25,758 nucleotides of DNA from contig JACCZJ010000141.1 in NCBI GenBank assembly GCA_013696065.1, positions 1 through 25,758 of the forward strand. Reading direction: 5' to 3'. The notes beneath the pieces were generated by a model that was not told where the DNA came from, did not search any database, and saw nothing but the letters and a program-made list of their open reading frames with translations. The translations under genes and the position numbers were made by a program. Source of the DNA: Nocardioidaceae bacterium (GTDB lineage Bacteria; Actinomycetota; Actinomycetes; Propionibacteriales; Nocardioidaceae). Position 1 is the stretch's first letter. Every line of letters begins with the position of its first letter. Below, piece by piece: positions 16,967 through 24,164 of this stretch.

Positions 16967-17739
16967 GCGGCCGGGAGCCCAGCTTCGGTAGAGGCGGGGC
17001 TCCCAGCGAGCTTCTGAGTTTCCGTCCACTCCGACCAGGCGAAGTAGCCCCAGAACGCCAGCGCCAGCAAGGCGAAAAAGAACCACTGGAGTCCGTAGAA
17101 GAAGTGTGGCCCTGAGCCGACATCCGGAGGTTCGGCTTTCGCGGGTGCCGGTGTCCCCTGGGGCTCTTCGTCGGTCAACTCGACGAAGCCGCCGTAGACG
17201 TCATAGGGCAGCGACTGCTCGATCTCTTGCGACGAGATGGCCCGCATCGTGCCGGTCGAGGCGGCGACCTTGCTGCTGTCTCCCTCAGCGTCGCGGCGAA
17301 CCCAGCCGGTCACGGTGACCTCACCAGTGGGAGGTTGCGGTGCATTCGGTGTCACGTTGCCATTGGCCGTAGTCGCGATCCAGCCCCGGTCAACGATCAA
17401 CGCCGTACCCGACTCGGTCACGAGCGGCACCACAACGTCGACTCCTGGTTGACTGTCCTGGGTGCGGTAGAGAACGAACATCTGGTTTTCGACGTCGTAG
17501 CTGCCGGTCGCCTCGACCACCCGCCACTCCTCGTCGGCGGCGGGTCCGGACGAAGAATCCAGCACCGCCGACACCGGGACCGGATCAGCTTTCAGGTTGG
17601 CGCGCACGGTCTCGTTCGAGCCCTGCCGATCGCCATATCGACTGAACTGCCACCGGCCCAGCTGCAGGCAGACTGCACCGATGACGAGGACAGCCATCAG
17701 AAGTCCCAACCAGCGCCGGGTAAGAAGGAAGCGCAACAC
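16963..17739 (-). CDS. SURF1 family cytochrome oxidase assembly protein
   Basis: 258 aa, the normal SURF1 layout: an N-terminal membrane helix (LLMAVLVIGAVCLQLGRWQFSR, about 13-34), an extracytoplasmic domain with the DRGWI segment (LIVDRGWIATTAN), and a C-terminal helix (HFFYGLQWFFFALLALAFWGY). SURF1 helps insert heme A into cytochrome c oxidase subunit I, so it acts after CtaA (373-1320). The start is GTG 17739, no RBS visible; TAGGTT lies 9 nt upstream, so the leader is very short or absent. It is convergent with CHRD, sharing stop-codon bases, and followed upstream by a long gene-poor gap. Confidence 0.92.
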   Translation of the reverse strand: MLRFLLTRRWLGLLMAVLVIGAVCLQLGRWQFSRYGDRQGSNETVRANLKADPVPVSAVLDSSSGPAADEEWRVVEATGSYDVENQMFVLYRTQDSQPGVDVVVPLVTESGTALIVDRGWIATTANGNVTPNAPQPPTGEVTVTGWVRRDAEGDSSKVAASTGTMRAISSQEIEQSLPYDVYGGFVELTDEEPQGTPAPAKAEPPDVGSGPHFFYGLQWFFFALLALAFWGYFAWSEWTETQKLAGSPASTEAGLPAA

Positions 17740-18580
17740 AACAAGTCAAACCTAACCCGTAGCCAGGGCCGTTTCCGCACTGCCTTGTTGCTCCACTGGC
17801 AACCGCGAAATATATCTGAGCGTCAAAGGCGCGGCTCACGTCCGAACGCACATAGCACACGTGTCCTGCGACCCTTCACGGATCGAGGTGAACCAGAAAG
17901 CGTGATGGGCCATCCTGCACAGGGGGAAGGCGGGCCGAGCCCGAAGCAGCGATTACTGGCGTGGCAGTTGGTAGGCCACGCCGATTCCGTGCACTCGCCA
18001 ACTCAGCGAAAAAATGCCCTCGTTGCAGCAGCCGGCACGTTGCACGCGATTACCTCATGGCCCGTGAGCCTCTGAGAGTGATGGATTGGCTGACCCTGAT
18101 CGTGGGGGGAATCGGCGCGCTCGGATTCGCCCATGCCCTGCGCGCGGCTTCCGGCTTCGCCTTCGGTGCCGGGTGGCCGCAGTTTCCCGCCTGTGAGTCG
18201 CTCTGCCCGCACGCGCACGGGGTCTGCACGCAGAATGTTCACAGGATTTCTGGCATGCCCTCCCTCCATGAGGCGCCACACCACCACCGTCGGCACCGTG
18301 AAGCACGGTGCATCGTGGATCCGATGGGCTCACCGGCTGTGTCCTAACGGGACTGCCCGGAGGTCGGGCAACTCTCCATCTCCTAGATCGGACTCGACGT
18401 GAGCAGCAGCCGGTCGCTCTCACACACCACGCCTAGCACCCGGTTGTCTACACCAACCGATCTGCAGACCTTCGCGTACTCATAGGTATGGAGGCGCAAT
18501 GAGACCGGAGCCTCGATCGCGATAGCTTGCGAGGGGAGACGACGCGGAGCGGGCCACAACCGCTCACGTAGACTGACGAG
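17740..18580. other. 841-bp gene-poor interval between SURF1 and moaA
   Basis: I find no recognisable gene. Contents: the SURF1 promoter region at the left; an 8-bp hairpin GGCGTGGC-N9-GCCACGCC (17958-17982); a weak ORF at 17961-18347 listed separately; and on the minus strand an open stretch from about 18502 to 18383 ending VVCESDRLLLTSSPI, which I do not recognise and which has no credible start or RBS. Base composition includes AT-richer patches (for example around 17810-17820) unlike neighbouring genes. A decayed gene or an insertion scar are possible; no terminal repeats or transposase remnants were seen. The right end carries the moaA promoter. Confidence 0.6.
17961..18347 (+). CDS. Doubtful ORF with a CxxC pair and one membrane segment
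   Basis: GTG 17961 opens 128 codons. The first half looks protein-like: a basic start, a KKCPRCSSRH zinc-ribbon-like pair, then a hydrophobic stretch (MDWLTLIVGGIGALGFAHAL). The second half is His/Cys-rich and random-looking. No RBS, only half a zinc knuckle in the first part, and weak third-position bias. It may be the remnant of a small zinc-ribbon membrane protein or chance. I recognise no family. Confidence 0.18.
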   Translation: MAVGRPRRFRALANSAKKCPRCSSRHVARDYLMAREPLRVMDWLTLIVGGIGALGFAHALRAASGFAFGAGWPQFPACESLCPHAHGVCTQNVHRISGMPSLHEAPHHHRRHREARCIVDPMGSPAVS

Positions 18581-18583
18581 ATG
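18569..18583 (+). promoter_or_regulatory. Putative -10 box of leaderless moaA
   Basis: TAGACT (18569-18574) is followed by 6 nt and the moaA ATG at 18581. The hexamer is identical to the one before the ABC-ctaA operon. There is no Shine-Dalgarno between it and the ATG, so transcription is expected to begin at or next to the A of the start codon. No clear -35 is seen. Confidence 0.45.
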
Positions 18584-19594
18584 CCGAGTCCTGCTCCGAG
18601 CCAACTGCCGTTGCTCGACCAGTACGGGCGAGTTGGCACCGACCTGCGGGTTTCGCTGACCGACCGGTGCAACCTGCGCTGCTCCTACTGCATGCCGGCC
18701 GAGGGTCTCGATTGGCTGCCCACACCCGGCGTGCTGACAGACGACGAGGTGGTTCGCCTCATCACGATCGCAGTCGAGCGCCTCGGCGTCGAGCAGATCC
18801 GATTCACCGGCGGTGAGCCACTCATCCGGCGGGGATTTGCCGGCATCGTGACGCGCACCGCGGCGCTGAAGCCGCGTCCCCGCATCGCTGTCACCACCAA
18901 CGGCCTTGGCCTCGACAAGGTCGCACCTGCGCTGGCGGCCGCCGGCCTCGACCGGGTAAATGTGAGTCTCGACACCATCCGGCCCGACACCTTCGCCGTG
19001 ATCACCAGACGCGACCGACTCGGGGACGTGGTGAAGGGTCTGGAGGCTGCCGCTGCCGCTGGCCTCAACCCGGTCAAGGTCAACGCGGTTCTCTTGCGCG
19101 GCCACAACGAGGACCAGGCCCCTGAGTTGTTGCAGTGGTGCCTCCAGCGAGGCTACGAGCTGCGGTTCATCGAGCAGATGCCGTTGGACGCCCAGCACGG
19201 GTGGAGCCGCGAGGCCATGGTCACCGCCGACGAGATCTTGGCCTCACTCAAGCTGGTCTTCGACCTCACCCAACACCCCGACGAGCGAGGCAGCGCGCCG
19301 GCCGAGCTGTTCCTGGTTGACGGGGGACCGGCGACCGTCGGTGTCATCGGGTCCGTCACTCGCCCGTTCTGTGGTGACTGTGACCGGGTCCGGCTCACCG
19401 CCGATGGCCAGATCCGCAACTGTCTCTTCGCCCGCGAGGAGTCGGACCTGCGTACGGCGCTGCGCAGGGGCGCCGACGACGAGGAGATCGCTGACCGCTG
19501 GCGAGCCGCGATGTGGAACAAGCGGCCTGGCCATGGCATCGACGACCCGTCGTTCCTGCAGCCTGCGCGTCCCATGAGTGCGATCGGCGGCTGA
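18581..19594 (+). CDS. moaA: GTP 3',8-cyclase MoaA (molybdenum cofactor biosynthesis)
   Basis: 337 aa radical SAM enzyme that converts GTP to 3',8-cyclo-GTP, the first step of molybdopterin synthesis. The N-terminal cluster ligands are C30, C34 and C37 (DRCNLRCSYCMP); the SAM-binding GGEP is at 77-80. The C-terminal [4Fe-4S] cluster ligands are C264, C267 and C281 (RPFCGDCDRV and RNCLF). The chain ends in the conserved Gly-Gly tail required for activity. It needs two Fe-S clusters, hence depends on the suf operon in this window. No other moa, moe or mog gene is nearby. It is convergent with the small ORF at 19606 with an 11-bp gap. Confidence 0.97.
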   Translation: MPSPAPSQLPLLDQYGRVGTDLRVSLTDRCNLRCSYCMPAEGLDWLPTPGVLTDDEVVRLITIAVERLGVEQIRFTGGEPLIRRGFAGIVTRTAALKPRPRIAVTTNGLGLDKVAPALAAAGLDRVNVSLDTIRPDTFAVITRRDRLGDVVKGLEAAAAAGLNPVKVNAVLLRGHNEDQAPELLQWCLQRGYELRFIEQMPLDAQHGWSREAMVTADEILASLKLVFDLTQHPDERGSAPAELFLVDGGPATVGVIGSVTRPFCGDCDRVRLTADGQIRNCLFAREESDLRTALRRGADDEEIADRWRAAMWNKRPGHGIDDPSFLQPARPMSAIGG

Positions 19595-19605
19595 CCCTGC
19601 CGGCC

Positions 19606-19800
19606 TCAGATGGGTTGGGTGTCTCGCATGAAGCTGCGCGCGGCCAAGAACTGCGTCAGGTTCTCTTCGTGGTCGGCGCAGGCTAGCCAGGTCTTACGTC
19701 GTTCTGGGGTGTGGATCTTGGGGTTGTTCCACAGCAGAGCCACCGTGGCTCGTTGCGTGCAGCCCTTCGCCGAACACATCGGCTCGTCTGAGTCGGTCAC
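19606..19800 (-). CDS. Conserved small Cys/His protein (actinobacterial, function unknown)
   Basis: 64 aa from GTG 19800; ATG at codon 8 is an alternative. The sequence has C9-x4-C14 (MCSAKGCTQRATVALLWN) and C41-x2-H44 (LACADHEENL), likely a single zinc site, with the LWNNPKIHTPERRKTWLA block shared by many actinobacterial proteins. Homologues are sometimes labelled acetone carboxylase, for which I see no basis in a 64-residue protein. It follows DUF3099 (19831-20136) on the same strand by 30 bp and may be co-transcribed. Role unknown. Confidence 0.8.
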   Translation of the reverse strand: MTDSDEPMCSAKGCTQRATVALLWNNPKIHTPERRKTWLACADHEENLTQFLAARSFMRDTQPI

Positions 19801-19830
19801 GCGGAATGTGCGCTTTTTCGCGAGTTCACG

Positions 19831-20136
19831 TCAGGGAAGCGGACCAGTTGCGGGCTTAGGTCCTTCGATCTGCGGCTTCTGATCGGCGACATACGGGATG
19901 GGGCCGGTCGACCCGCGGTGATCGGTGGCGTTGGCGAGAACCACGGCGATATACGGCAAGATCACTGCTCCCGCGACGAAGAACCAACGCAGCGGCCCCG
20001 TGGTGACGATCGCAAGAACGAAGCAGATCGTGCGGACTCCCATCGACAGCAGATAACGGGTCTGACGTCGTCGGATGTCGACACTGCGCGCCGGTCGAAC
20101 CGATGTGATGGCGACAGGATTGTCTTGCTGGTTCAC
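19831..20136 (-). CDS. DUF3099 family membrane protein
   Basis: 101 aa from GTG 20136, chosen because GAGGAG lies about 8 nt upstream; the frame is open to 20184 but that part lacks an RBS. The core DIRRRQTRYLLSMGVRT then two membrane helices (ICFVLAIVTTGPLRWFFVAG and VILPYIAVVLANATD) match DUF3099, a family confined to actinobacteria and of unknown function. The C-terminus is Pro-rich (IEGPKPATGPLP), probably cytoplasmic. It is upstream of the 64-aa gene and divergent from dodecin. Confidence 0.88.
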   Translation of the reverse strand: MNQQDNPVAITSVRPARSVDIRRRQTRYLLSMGVRTICFVLAIVTTGPLRWFFVAGAVILPYIAVVLANATDHRGSTGPIPYVADQKPQIEGPKPATGPLP

Positions 20137-20268
20137 GGGAAATCTCCTCGCTTCCAGACTACGTCGCTGCGCGGGCGGGAACACGTCCGGTCGGTCCCAC
20201 CCTGCTCGAGGCAGCGCAACCGGTCATGATGGGTGCGCCAGCCCTCCAACCATGCATAAGGAGTTCGC

Positions 20269-20484
20269 ATGTCCAACCGCACCTATCGGGTCACCGAGAT
20301 CGTCGGCACGTCTCCCACCGGCATCGACGACGCCATCCGCAATGCCGTGCAGCGAGCCAGCCGCACCCTGCGTCATCTCGACTGGTTCGAGGTCACCCAG
20401 GTGAGAGGTCAAGTGGTCGACGATCAGGTAGAACACTTCCAGGTGGGCCTCAAAGTCGGCTTCAGGCTCGAAGACGACGAGTGA
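20269..20484 (+). CDS. Dodecin family flavin-binding protein
   Basis: 71 aa. Dodecins assemble as hollow dodecamers that bind riboflavin, FMN or FAD and are thought to buffer free flavin. The sequence opens TYRVTEIVGTSPTGIDDAIR, has the characteristic aromatic strand HLDWFEVTQVRGQV (W39 stacks on the flavin ring in homologues) and ends with the FQVGLKVGFRLED strand. AAGGAG lies 5 nt before the ATG. It stands alone between DUF3099 (divergent) and fabG (106-bp gap). GTG and TTG neighbours make this one of the few plain ATG-plus-SD starts here. Confidence 0.95.
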   Translation: MSNRTYRVTEIVGTSPTGIDDAIRNAVQRASRTLRHLDWFEVTQVRGQVVDDQVEHFQVGLKVGFRLEDDE

Positions 20485-20548
20485 TCGCAGCGACTCATGG
20501 CGTGACCCGTGAGAGCTGCCGAGTTTCGTGCCTCACACACCCACGCGG

Positions 20549-20594
20549 TAGCGTCAGGCGCCGTCCCGCGATGAAGATGAAGGAGAGTCAGTGA
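20549..20594 (+). promoter_or_regulatory. Possible fabG promoter -10 and RBS
   Basis: TAGCGT (20549-20554) matches TANNNT and would start transcription near 20561, about 30 nt before fabG; a poor TTCGTG sits 18 bp upstream. AGGAGAG (20581-20587) is a good ribosome site 3-4 nt before GTG 20591 and decides that start. The evidence is by eye only. Confidence 0.3.
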
Positions 20595-21295
20595 GCAGAT
20601 CGGTGCTGGTGACCGGTGGCAACCGCGGCATCGGGCGCGCGATCGCGCAGGCCTTCGTCGACGCGGGTGACCAGGTCGCCATCACCTACCGCTCGGGGGA
20701 GCCGCCGGCTGGGTTCCTCGCAGTCAGGTGCGACGTCACCAACCCCGACGAGGTCGATGCCGCGTTCACTGAGATCGAGGCAGAACACGGACCGGTCGAG
20801 GTGTTGGTCGCCAACGCCGGCATCACGCGCGACACGCTGCTCCTGCGTATGTCGGAGGAGGACTGGTCCACGGTGCTGGACACGAACCTGACGGGGTCCT
20901 TCCGGGTGGCGAAGCGGGCCGCGAAGGGCATGCTGCGGCTCAAGCGGGGCCGCATCGTGTTGATCTCGTCGGTGGTGGGGCTGCTCGGCTCTGCCGGCCA
21001 GGTCAACTACGGCGCCAGCAAAGCCGGACTGGTGGGCATGGCACGTTCCATGGCGCGCGAGCTCGGCAGCCGCTCCATCACCACCAATGTCGTGGCGCCC
21101 GGCTTCGTCGAGACCGAGATGACCACCGAGTTGCCCGACGACAAGAAGGCCGACTATCTCAAGGCCATCCCCCTCGGGAGGTTCACCACCAGCGACGAGG
21201 TCGCGGCGGTGGTGCGCTGGCTGGCATCGGACGAAGCGGCGTACATCACCGGCGCCGTGATCCCGGTCGATGGCGGACTCGGCATGGGCCACTAA
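20591..21295 (+). CDS. fabG: 3-oxoacyl-ACP reductase FabG (MabA-like)
   Basis: 234 aa NADPH-dependent reductase of the elongation cycle of type II fatty acid synthesis. TGGNRGIG (8-15) binds the cofactor; NAG is at 75-77; the catalytic set N99, S126/S127, Y140 and K144 (NYGASKAG) is complete; the C-terminus ends AAYITGAVIPVDGGLGMGH. GTG start with AGGAGAG upstream. It is paired with an InhA-like enoyl reductase 51 bp downstream, the same order as mabA-inhA in mycobacteria. Confidence 0.95.
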   Translation: MSRSVLVTGGNRGIGRAIAQAFVDAGDQVAITYRSGEPPAGFLAVRCDVTNPDEVDAAFTEIEAEHGPVEVLVANAGITRDTLLLRMSEEDWSTVLDTNLTGSFRVAKRAAKGMLRLKRGRIVLISSVVGLLGSAGQVNYGASKAGLVGMARSMARELGSRSITTNVVAPGFVETEMTTELPDDKKADYLKAIPLGRFTTSDEVAAVVRWLASDEAAYITGAVIPVDGGLGMGH

Positions 21296-21309
21296 CACTC
21301 ATTCGACGA

Positions 21310-21333
21310 CGACAAGACGACAAGACGACAAGA
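21310..21333 (+). repeat. Three perfect tandem copies of an 8-bp unit
   Basis: CGACAAGA occurs three times head to tail in the fabG-fabI gap, preceded by a partial CGACGA. The last copy merges into the fabI ribosome site AGAAGGG (21332-21338). The unit length is not a multiple of three but lies outside coding sequence; copy change would alter only the leader length. Confidence 0.85.
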
Positions 21334-21346
21334 AGGGTCACATCAG

Positions 21347-22117
21347 ATGGGAATCCTCGAGGGCAAGCGCATCCTGGTCGCCGGAGTCACGCTCGAGCAG
21401 TCGATCGGCTTTGCCACCGCGAAGGTCGCTCAGGAGCAGGGCGCCACCGTGCTCATCTCGAACTTCGGGCGGGCGCTCAGCATTACCAAGCGCATCGCCG
21501 GCAGGCTCCCCGAGAAGCCGCCGGTGCTCGAACTCGACGTGACCGACGACGACCATCTCGCGGATCTCGCCGACCAGATCACCGAACATGTCGATGGTCT
21601 CGACGGAGTAGTCCACTCGATCGCCTATGGCAACCCGAAGACCATCTTGGGCGGCAAGTTCCTCGAGGGCCCGTGGTCCGATGTGGCACAGGCCGTGCAG
21701 GTATCGGCATACTCGCTGCCCTCGTTGGCCAAGGCCTGCCTGCCGGTGATGAAAGACGGCGGCAGCATCGTAGGTATGACGTTCGACGCCTCCGTGGCCT
21801 GGCCCGGCTACGACTGGATGGGGTTCGCCAAGGGCGCCCTGGAGTCAGGGAACCGCTATCTCGCCCGCTATCTCGCCCCGCACGGAATTCGCTCCAATCT
21901 CGTGAGCGCCGGCCCCCTCAAGACCATGGCGGCCAAGGCGATCCCCGGCTTCGAGCTGTTCGAGGGGGAGTTCGAGAAGCGGGCACCGCTGGGGTGGGAC
22001 ATGGACGATCTCGAACCCACCGCTCGCACCGTGGTTGGACTGCTGAGCGACTTCTTCCCCAAGACCACGGGTGAGATCGTGCACGTCGACGGCGGCTATC
22101 ACGCCATGGGCGCCTAA
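21347..22117 (+). CDS. fabI: Enoyl-ACP reductase FabI (InhA-like, NADH-dependent)
   Basis: 256 aa enzyme reducing trans-2-enoyl-ACP in the last step of each fatty acid elongation round. Divergent-SDR features of FabI/InhA: GVTLEQSIGFATAKV (13-27), S91 (VVHSIAYG, cf. InhA S94), MTFDAS (144-149), and the Y-x6-K active site Y155/K162 (PGYDWMGFAKGALE), with numbering three below InhA. The C-terminus is TTGEIVHVDGGYHAMGA. The start is ATG 21347 with AGAAGGG about 8 nt upstream. It probably forms a bicistron with fabG. It is the family targeted by isoniazid and triclosan; sensitivity cannot be read from the sequence alone. Convergent with serB, 22 bp between stops. Confidence 0.96.
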   Translation: MGILEGKRILVAGVTLEQSIGFATAKVAQEQGATVLISNFGRALSITKRIAGRLPEKPPVLELDVTDDDHLADLADQITEHVDGLDGVVHSIAYGNPKTILGGKFLEGPWSDVAQAVQVSAYSLPSLAKACLPVMKDGGSIVGMTFDASVAWPGYDWMGFAKGALESGNRYLARYLAPHGIRSNLVSAGPLKTMAAKAIPGFELFEGEFEKRAPLGWDMDDLEPTARTVVGLLSDFFPKTTGEIVHVDGGYHAMGA

Positions 22118-22139
22118 GGACGGGGCTATCTGCCGCAAC

Positions 22140-23339
22140 CTAAGACGTACCCGCCGCCGCGGCGTCGGCCGCCTCGATCTCCTCACGGGTGATTCCCAGC
22201 AGATACAGGATCGCGTCGAGATAGGGAACGTTCAGCGCCGTGTGGGCCGCGTCTCTCACCACAGGTTTGGCGTTGAAAGCGATCCCCAGGCCGGCAACCG
22301 CGAGCATGTCCAGGTCGTTGGCGCCGTCCCCGACCGCGATGGTCCGGTCCAGGGGGATCTTGGAGTCGGCCGCAAACTGCTGCAGTGCCTGGGCCTTGCC
22401 GGCGCGGTCGACCACGGGGCCCACGATCTTGCCGGTGAGCCGGCCTTCGACAATCTCCAACTCGTTGGCTCGTGAGTAGTCGATTTCCAGGTCTCGTACC
22501 CACCTATCGGTGAGCTGGCTGAATCCGCCACTGACGATTGCCAGCCGGTAGCCCAGCCGCTTGAGGGTGCGCACCAGGGTCCTCGCTCCGGGTGCAAGCT
22601 CCATCGCTTCGTAGACGGCATCGAGGGCGGTGGCGTCGAGCCCAGCGAGCAGCCTGACCCGCTCGCGCACCGAGGCCTCAAAGCGCAGCTCGCCGCGCAT
22701 CGCGCGTTCTGTGATGACGGCGACCTCCTGACCTACCCCGGCGTGCTCTGCGAGCATGTCGACCACCTCACCCTGCACGAGAGTCGAGTCGACATCGAGC
22801 ACCAGCAACCTGCGGCCGTGTCGCACCAACCCTGCGCGCTGCACCGCCACGTCGACGTGCTGACGGACTGCCTCCTGGGCGAGCATTGTCCGCAGCCTGG
22901 CGAAGTCGGCTCCGGAGATCTGGAATTCGATCGCCGTCACCGGGTAGCGCGCCATCCGAACGATCCGGTCGATGTTGGCGCCGGTGTCTGCTATCCGCCC
23001 GGTGACTGCCGAGACGGCCGCGGGCGGGAGGGGCCGCCCCAACACAGTCACCAGGGCGCGCCCTTCCTTTCGGCGCTCGTTGTCACCCTCGCCTCGCGCC
23101 ACCTCGACATCCAAGTCCAGATCCGCGACCGTGGACTCGACGGCGTCCGCGAGCTTCGCGATGTCGCGCGGGGCGGTGATCAAGATTCCCAAGATCAACC
23201 GCTCCCGCAACACGATCTGTTCCATGTCTACGACTGACACCGCAAAGCGCGCCAGGGTTTCGAATATGGCTGCCGTGACTCCCGGCCTGTCCTTGCCGGT
23301 CACGGTGATCAGCACTGTGGGGTTTTGTTCTTGGTTCAT
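22140..23339 (-). CDS. serB: Phosphoserine phosphatase SerB with two ACT domains
   Basis: 399 aa. Final step of serine synthesis, phosphoserine to serine. Residues 7-85 and 95-170 are two ACT domains (TGKDRPGVTAAIF; ALVTVLGRPLPPAAVSAV), the actinobacterial arrangement that allows allosteric control by serine. The HAD core has DVDSTL (D182 nucleophile, D184), S270-G-G, K315 and GDGANDLDML (D338, D342). ATG start 23339. It follows a conserved gene of unknown function by 12 bp on the same strand. Its end converges on fabI. Confidence 0.96.
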   Translation of the reverse strand: MNQEQNPTVLITVTGKDRPGVTAAIFETLARFAVSVVDMEQIVLRERLILGILITAPRDIAKLADAVESTVADLDLDVEVARGEGDNERRKEGRALVTVLGRPLPPAAVSAVTGRIADTGANIDRIVRMARYPVTAIEFQISGADFARLRTMLAQEAVRQHVDVAVQRAGLVRHGRRLLVLDVDSTLVQGEVVDMLAEHAGVGQEVAVITERAMRGELRFEASVRERVRLLAGLDATALDAVYEAMELAPGARTLVRTLKRLGYRLAIVSGGFSQLTDRWVRDLEIDYSRANELEIVEGRLTGKIVGPVVDRAGKAQALQQFAADSKIPLDRTIAVGDGANDLDMLAVAGLGIAFNAKPVVRDAAHTALNVPYLDAILYLLGITREEIEAADAAAAGTS

Positions 23340-23351
23340 TGAGAAGCCACG

Positions 23352-24080
23352 CTAGCGACCGTCGAGCGAGGAGCAGGCCGCCACTATCGCGGCATGAGAC
23401 GCCCGTTCGAGTGGTCGCAGTGCCTGACTGCGTGCAGACATCTCATTGCTCGTGGCGGCGCCACCGTGATCACGCAAGGCCAGTTGCACGATCGCGTTGC
23501 AGCGCAGGGCGCTGATCGTCATACGGGTAGCTGCTGGCGACGGCAATGCCATCGGACTGTCGAGCTGCCCAGCGACCCGCAGGTTCATCACCGCATCGGC
23601 AGCCTCCGGACTCCATGACGCGACGTCGAGTTCAGCCAACCGTTCGGCGGTGTCCAGCAGAGCGCCCCGTAAATCTCGGTCGGCCTGTTGCATGTCGGGC
23701 AGGTATGGCGGAGGGGTGGCAGGTGCGCCGACCCACGACGTCACGCTGCCTCGACGAGCCGGCACAAAGCCTGTGCCAGGACCGTGGAGGACGATGGCAG
23801 CGCCTGCCTCGAGTGCGGCTGCGTTGAACTCGCTGGGTCCCCCGAGGCCGAGAGGGTTGCCCGGTCTGGGCAATGCCAGGCTGACCCGGCTCACACGGAG
23901 GCGCCGCAGCTCTCCGAGCAGGAGCGCCACCGATAGACACTCGCGAGTCCCCACACTGATGAACTCAACGCGACGATCTCCCCAGGACACGGCGTCGATG
24001 ACGTGATCGGTCGACTCGTGTCCAGCGAGCCACGCGTTGAGCCAGCAGGAAATGCGTCCAGCATCAGGGACAACCAACAC
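23352..24080 (-). CDS. Conserved actinobacterial protein of unknown function upstream of serB
   Basis: 242 aa from GTG 24080. No catalytic motif or membrane segment recognised. It opens MLVVPDAGRISCWLNAWLAG, has a mixed alpha/beta middle with LPRPGNPLGLGGPSEFNAAA, a linker YLPDMQQADRDLR, and a helical C-terminus (VASWSPEAADAVMNLR; ending LERASHAAIVAACSSL). I recall similar proteins next to serB in related actinomycetes, always unnamed. The reverse strand has TAGGCT 6 nt before the GTG and no Shine-Dalgarno, so this is probably the first, leaderless gene of a two-gene unit with serB. Function not assigned. Confidence 0.8.
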   Translation of the reverse strand: MLVVPDAGRISCWLNAWLAGHESTDHVIDAVSWGDRRVEFISVGTRECLSVALLLGELRRLRVSRVSLALPRPGNPLGLGGPSEFNAAALEAGAAIVLHGPGTGFVPARRGSVTSWVGAPATPPPYLPDMQQADRDLRGALLDTAERLAELDVASWSPEAADAVMNLRVAGQLDSPMALPSPAATRMTISALRCNAIVQLALRDHGGAATSNEMSARSQALRPLERASHAAIVAACSSLDGR

Positions 24081-24092
24081 GGCAAGAGCCTA
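24078..24092 (-). promoter_or_regulatory. Putative -10 box of the leaderless serB operon
   Basis: Reverse strand TAGGCT (24092 to 24087), then 6 nt, then the GTG at 24080. The box overlaps a small palindrome GAGCC-N5-GGCTC (24086-24100). No Shine-Dalgarno is present and no clear -35 is seen. Confidence 0.4.
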
Positions 24093-24164
24093 CGAGGCTC
24101 TCGCCGACATGGCTGGTGCAATAGGTTTGGAGCGAACATCCCCCGAAGTCAGCGAGGAGTGCCC

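Noticed and set aside
17736..17757. TTAGGTT... before SURF1 as a possible IdeR/DtxR iron box
   Set aside because: Only the first half resembles the 19-bp consensus; about 11 of 19 positions match by eye, and the word is explained as a TANNNT -10 box.
17958..17982. 8-bp hairpin as a terminator or tRNA-like element
   Set aside because: No T-run, no tRNA T-loop or acceptor pairing, and no gene ends just before it on either strand.
19606..19800. Annotation as acetone carboxylase
   Set aside because: A 64-residue Cys/His protein has none of the carboxylase domains; the label is a propagated database name.
20571..20594. Seven-codon frame (MKMKESQ) overlapping the fabG GTG
   Set aside because: Same situation: it consists mostly of the fabG RBS and lacks its own.
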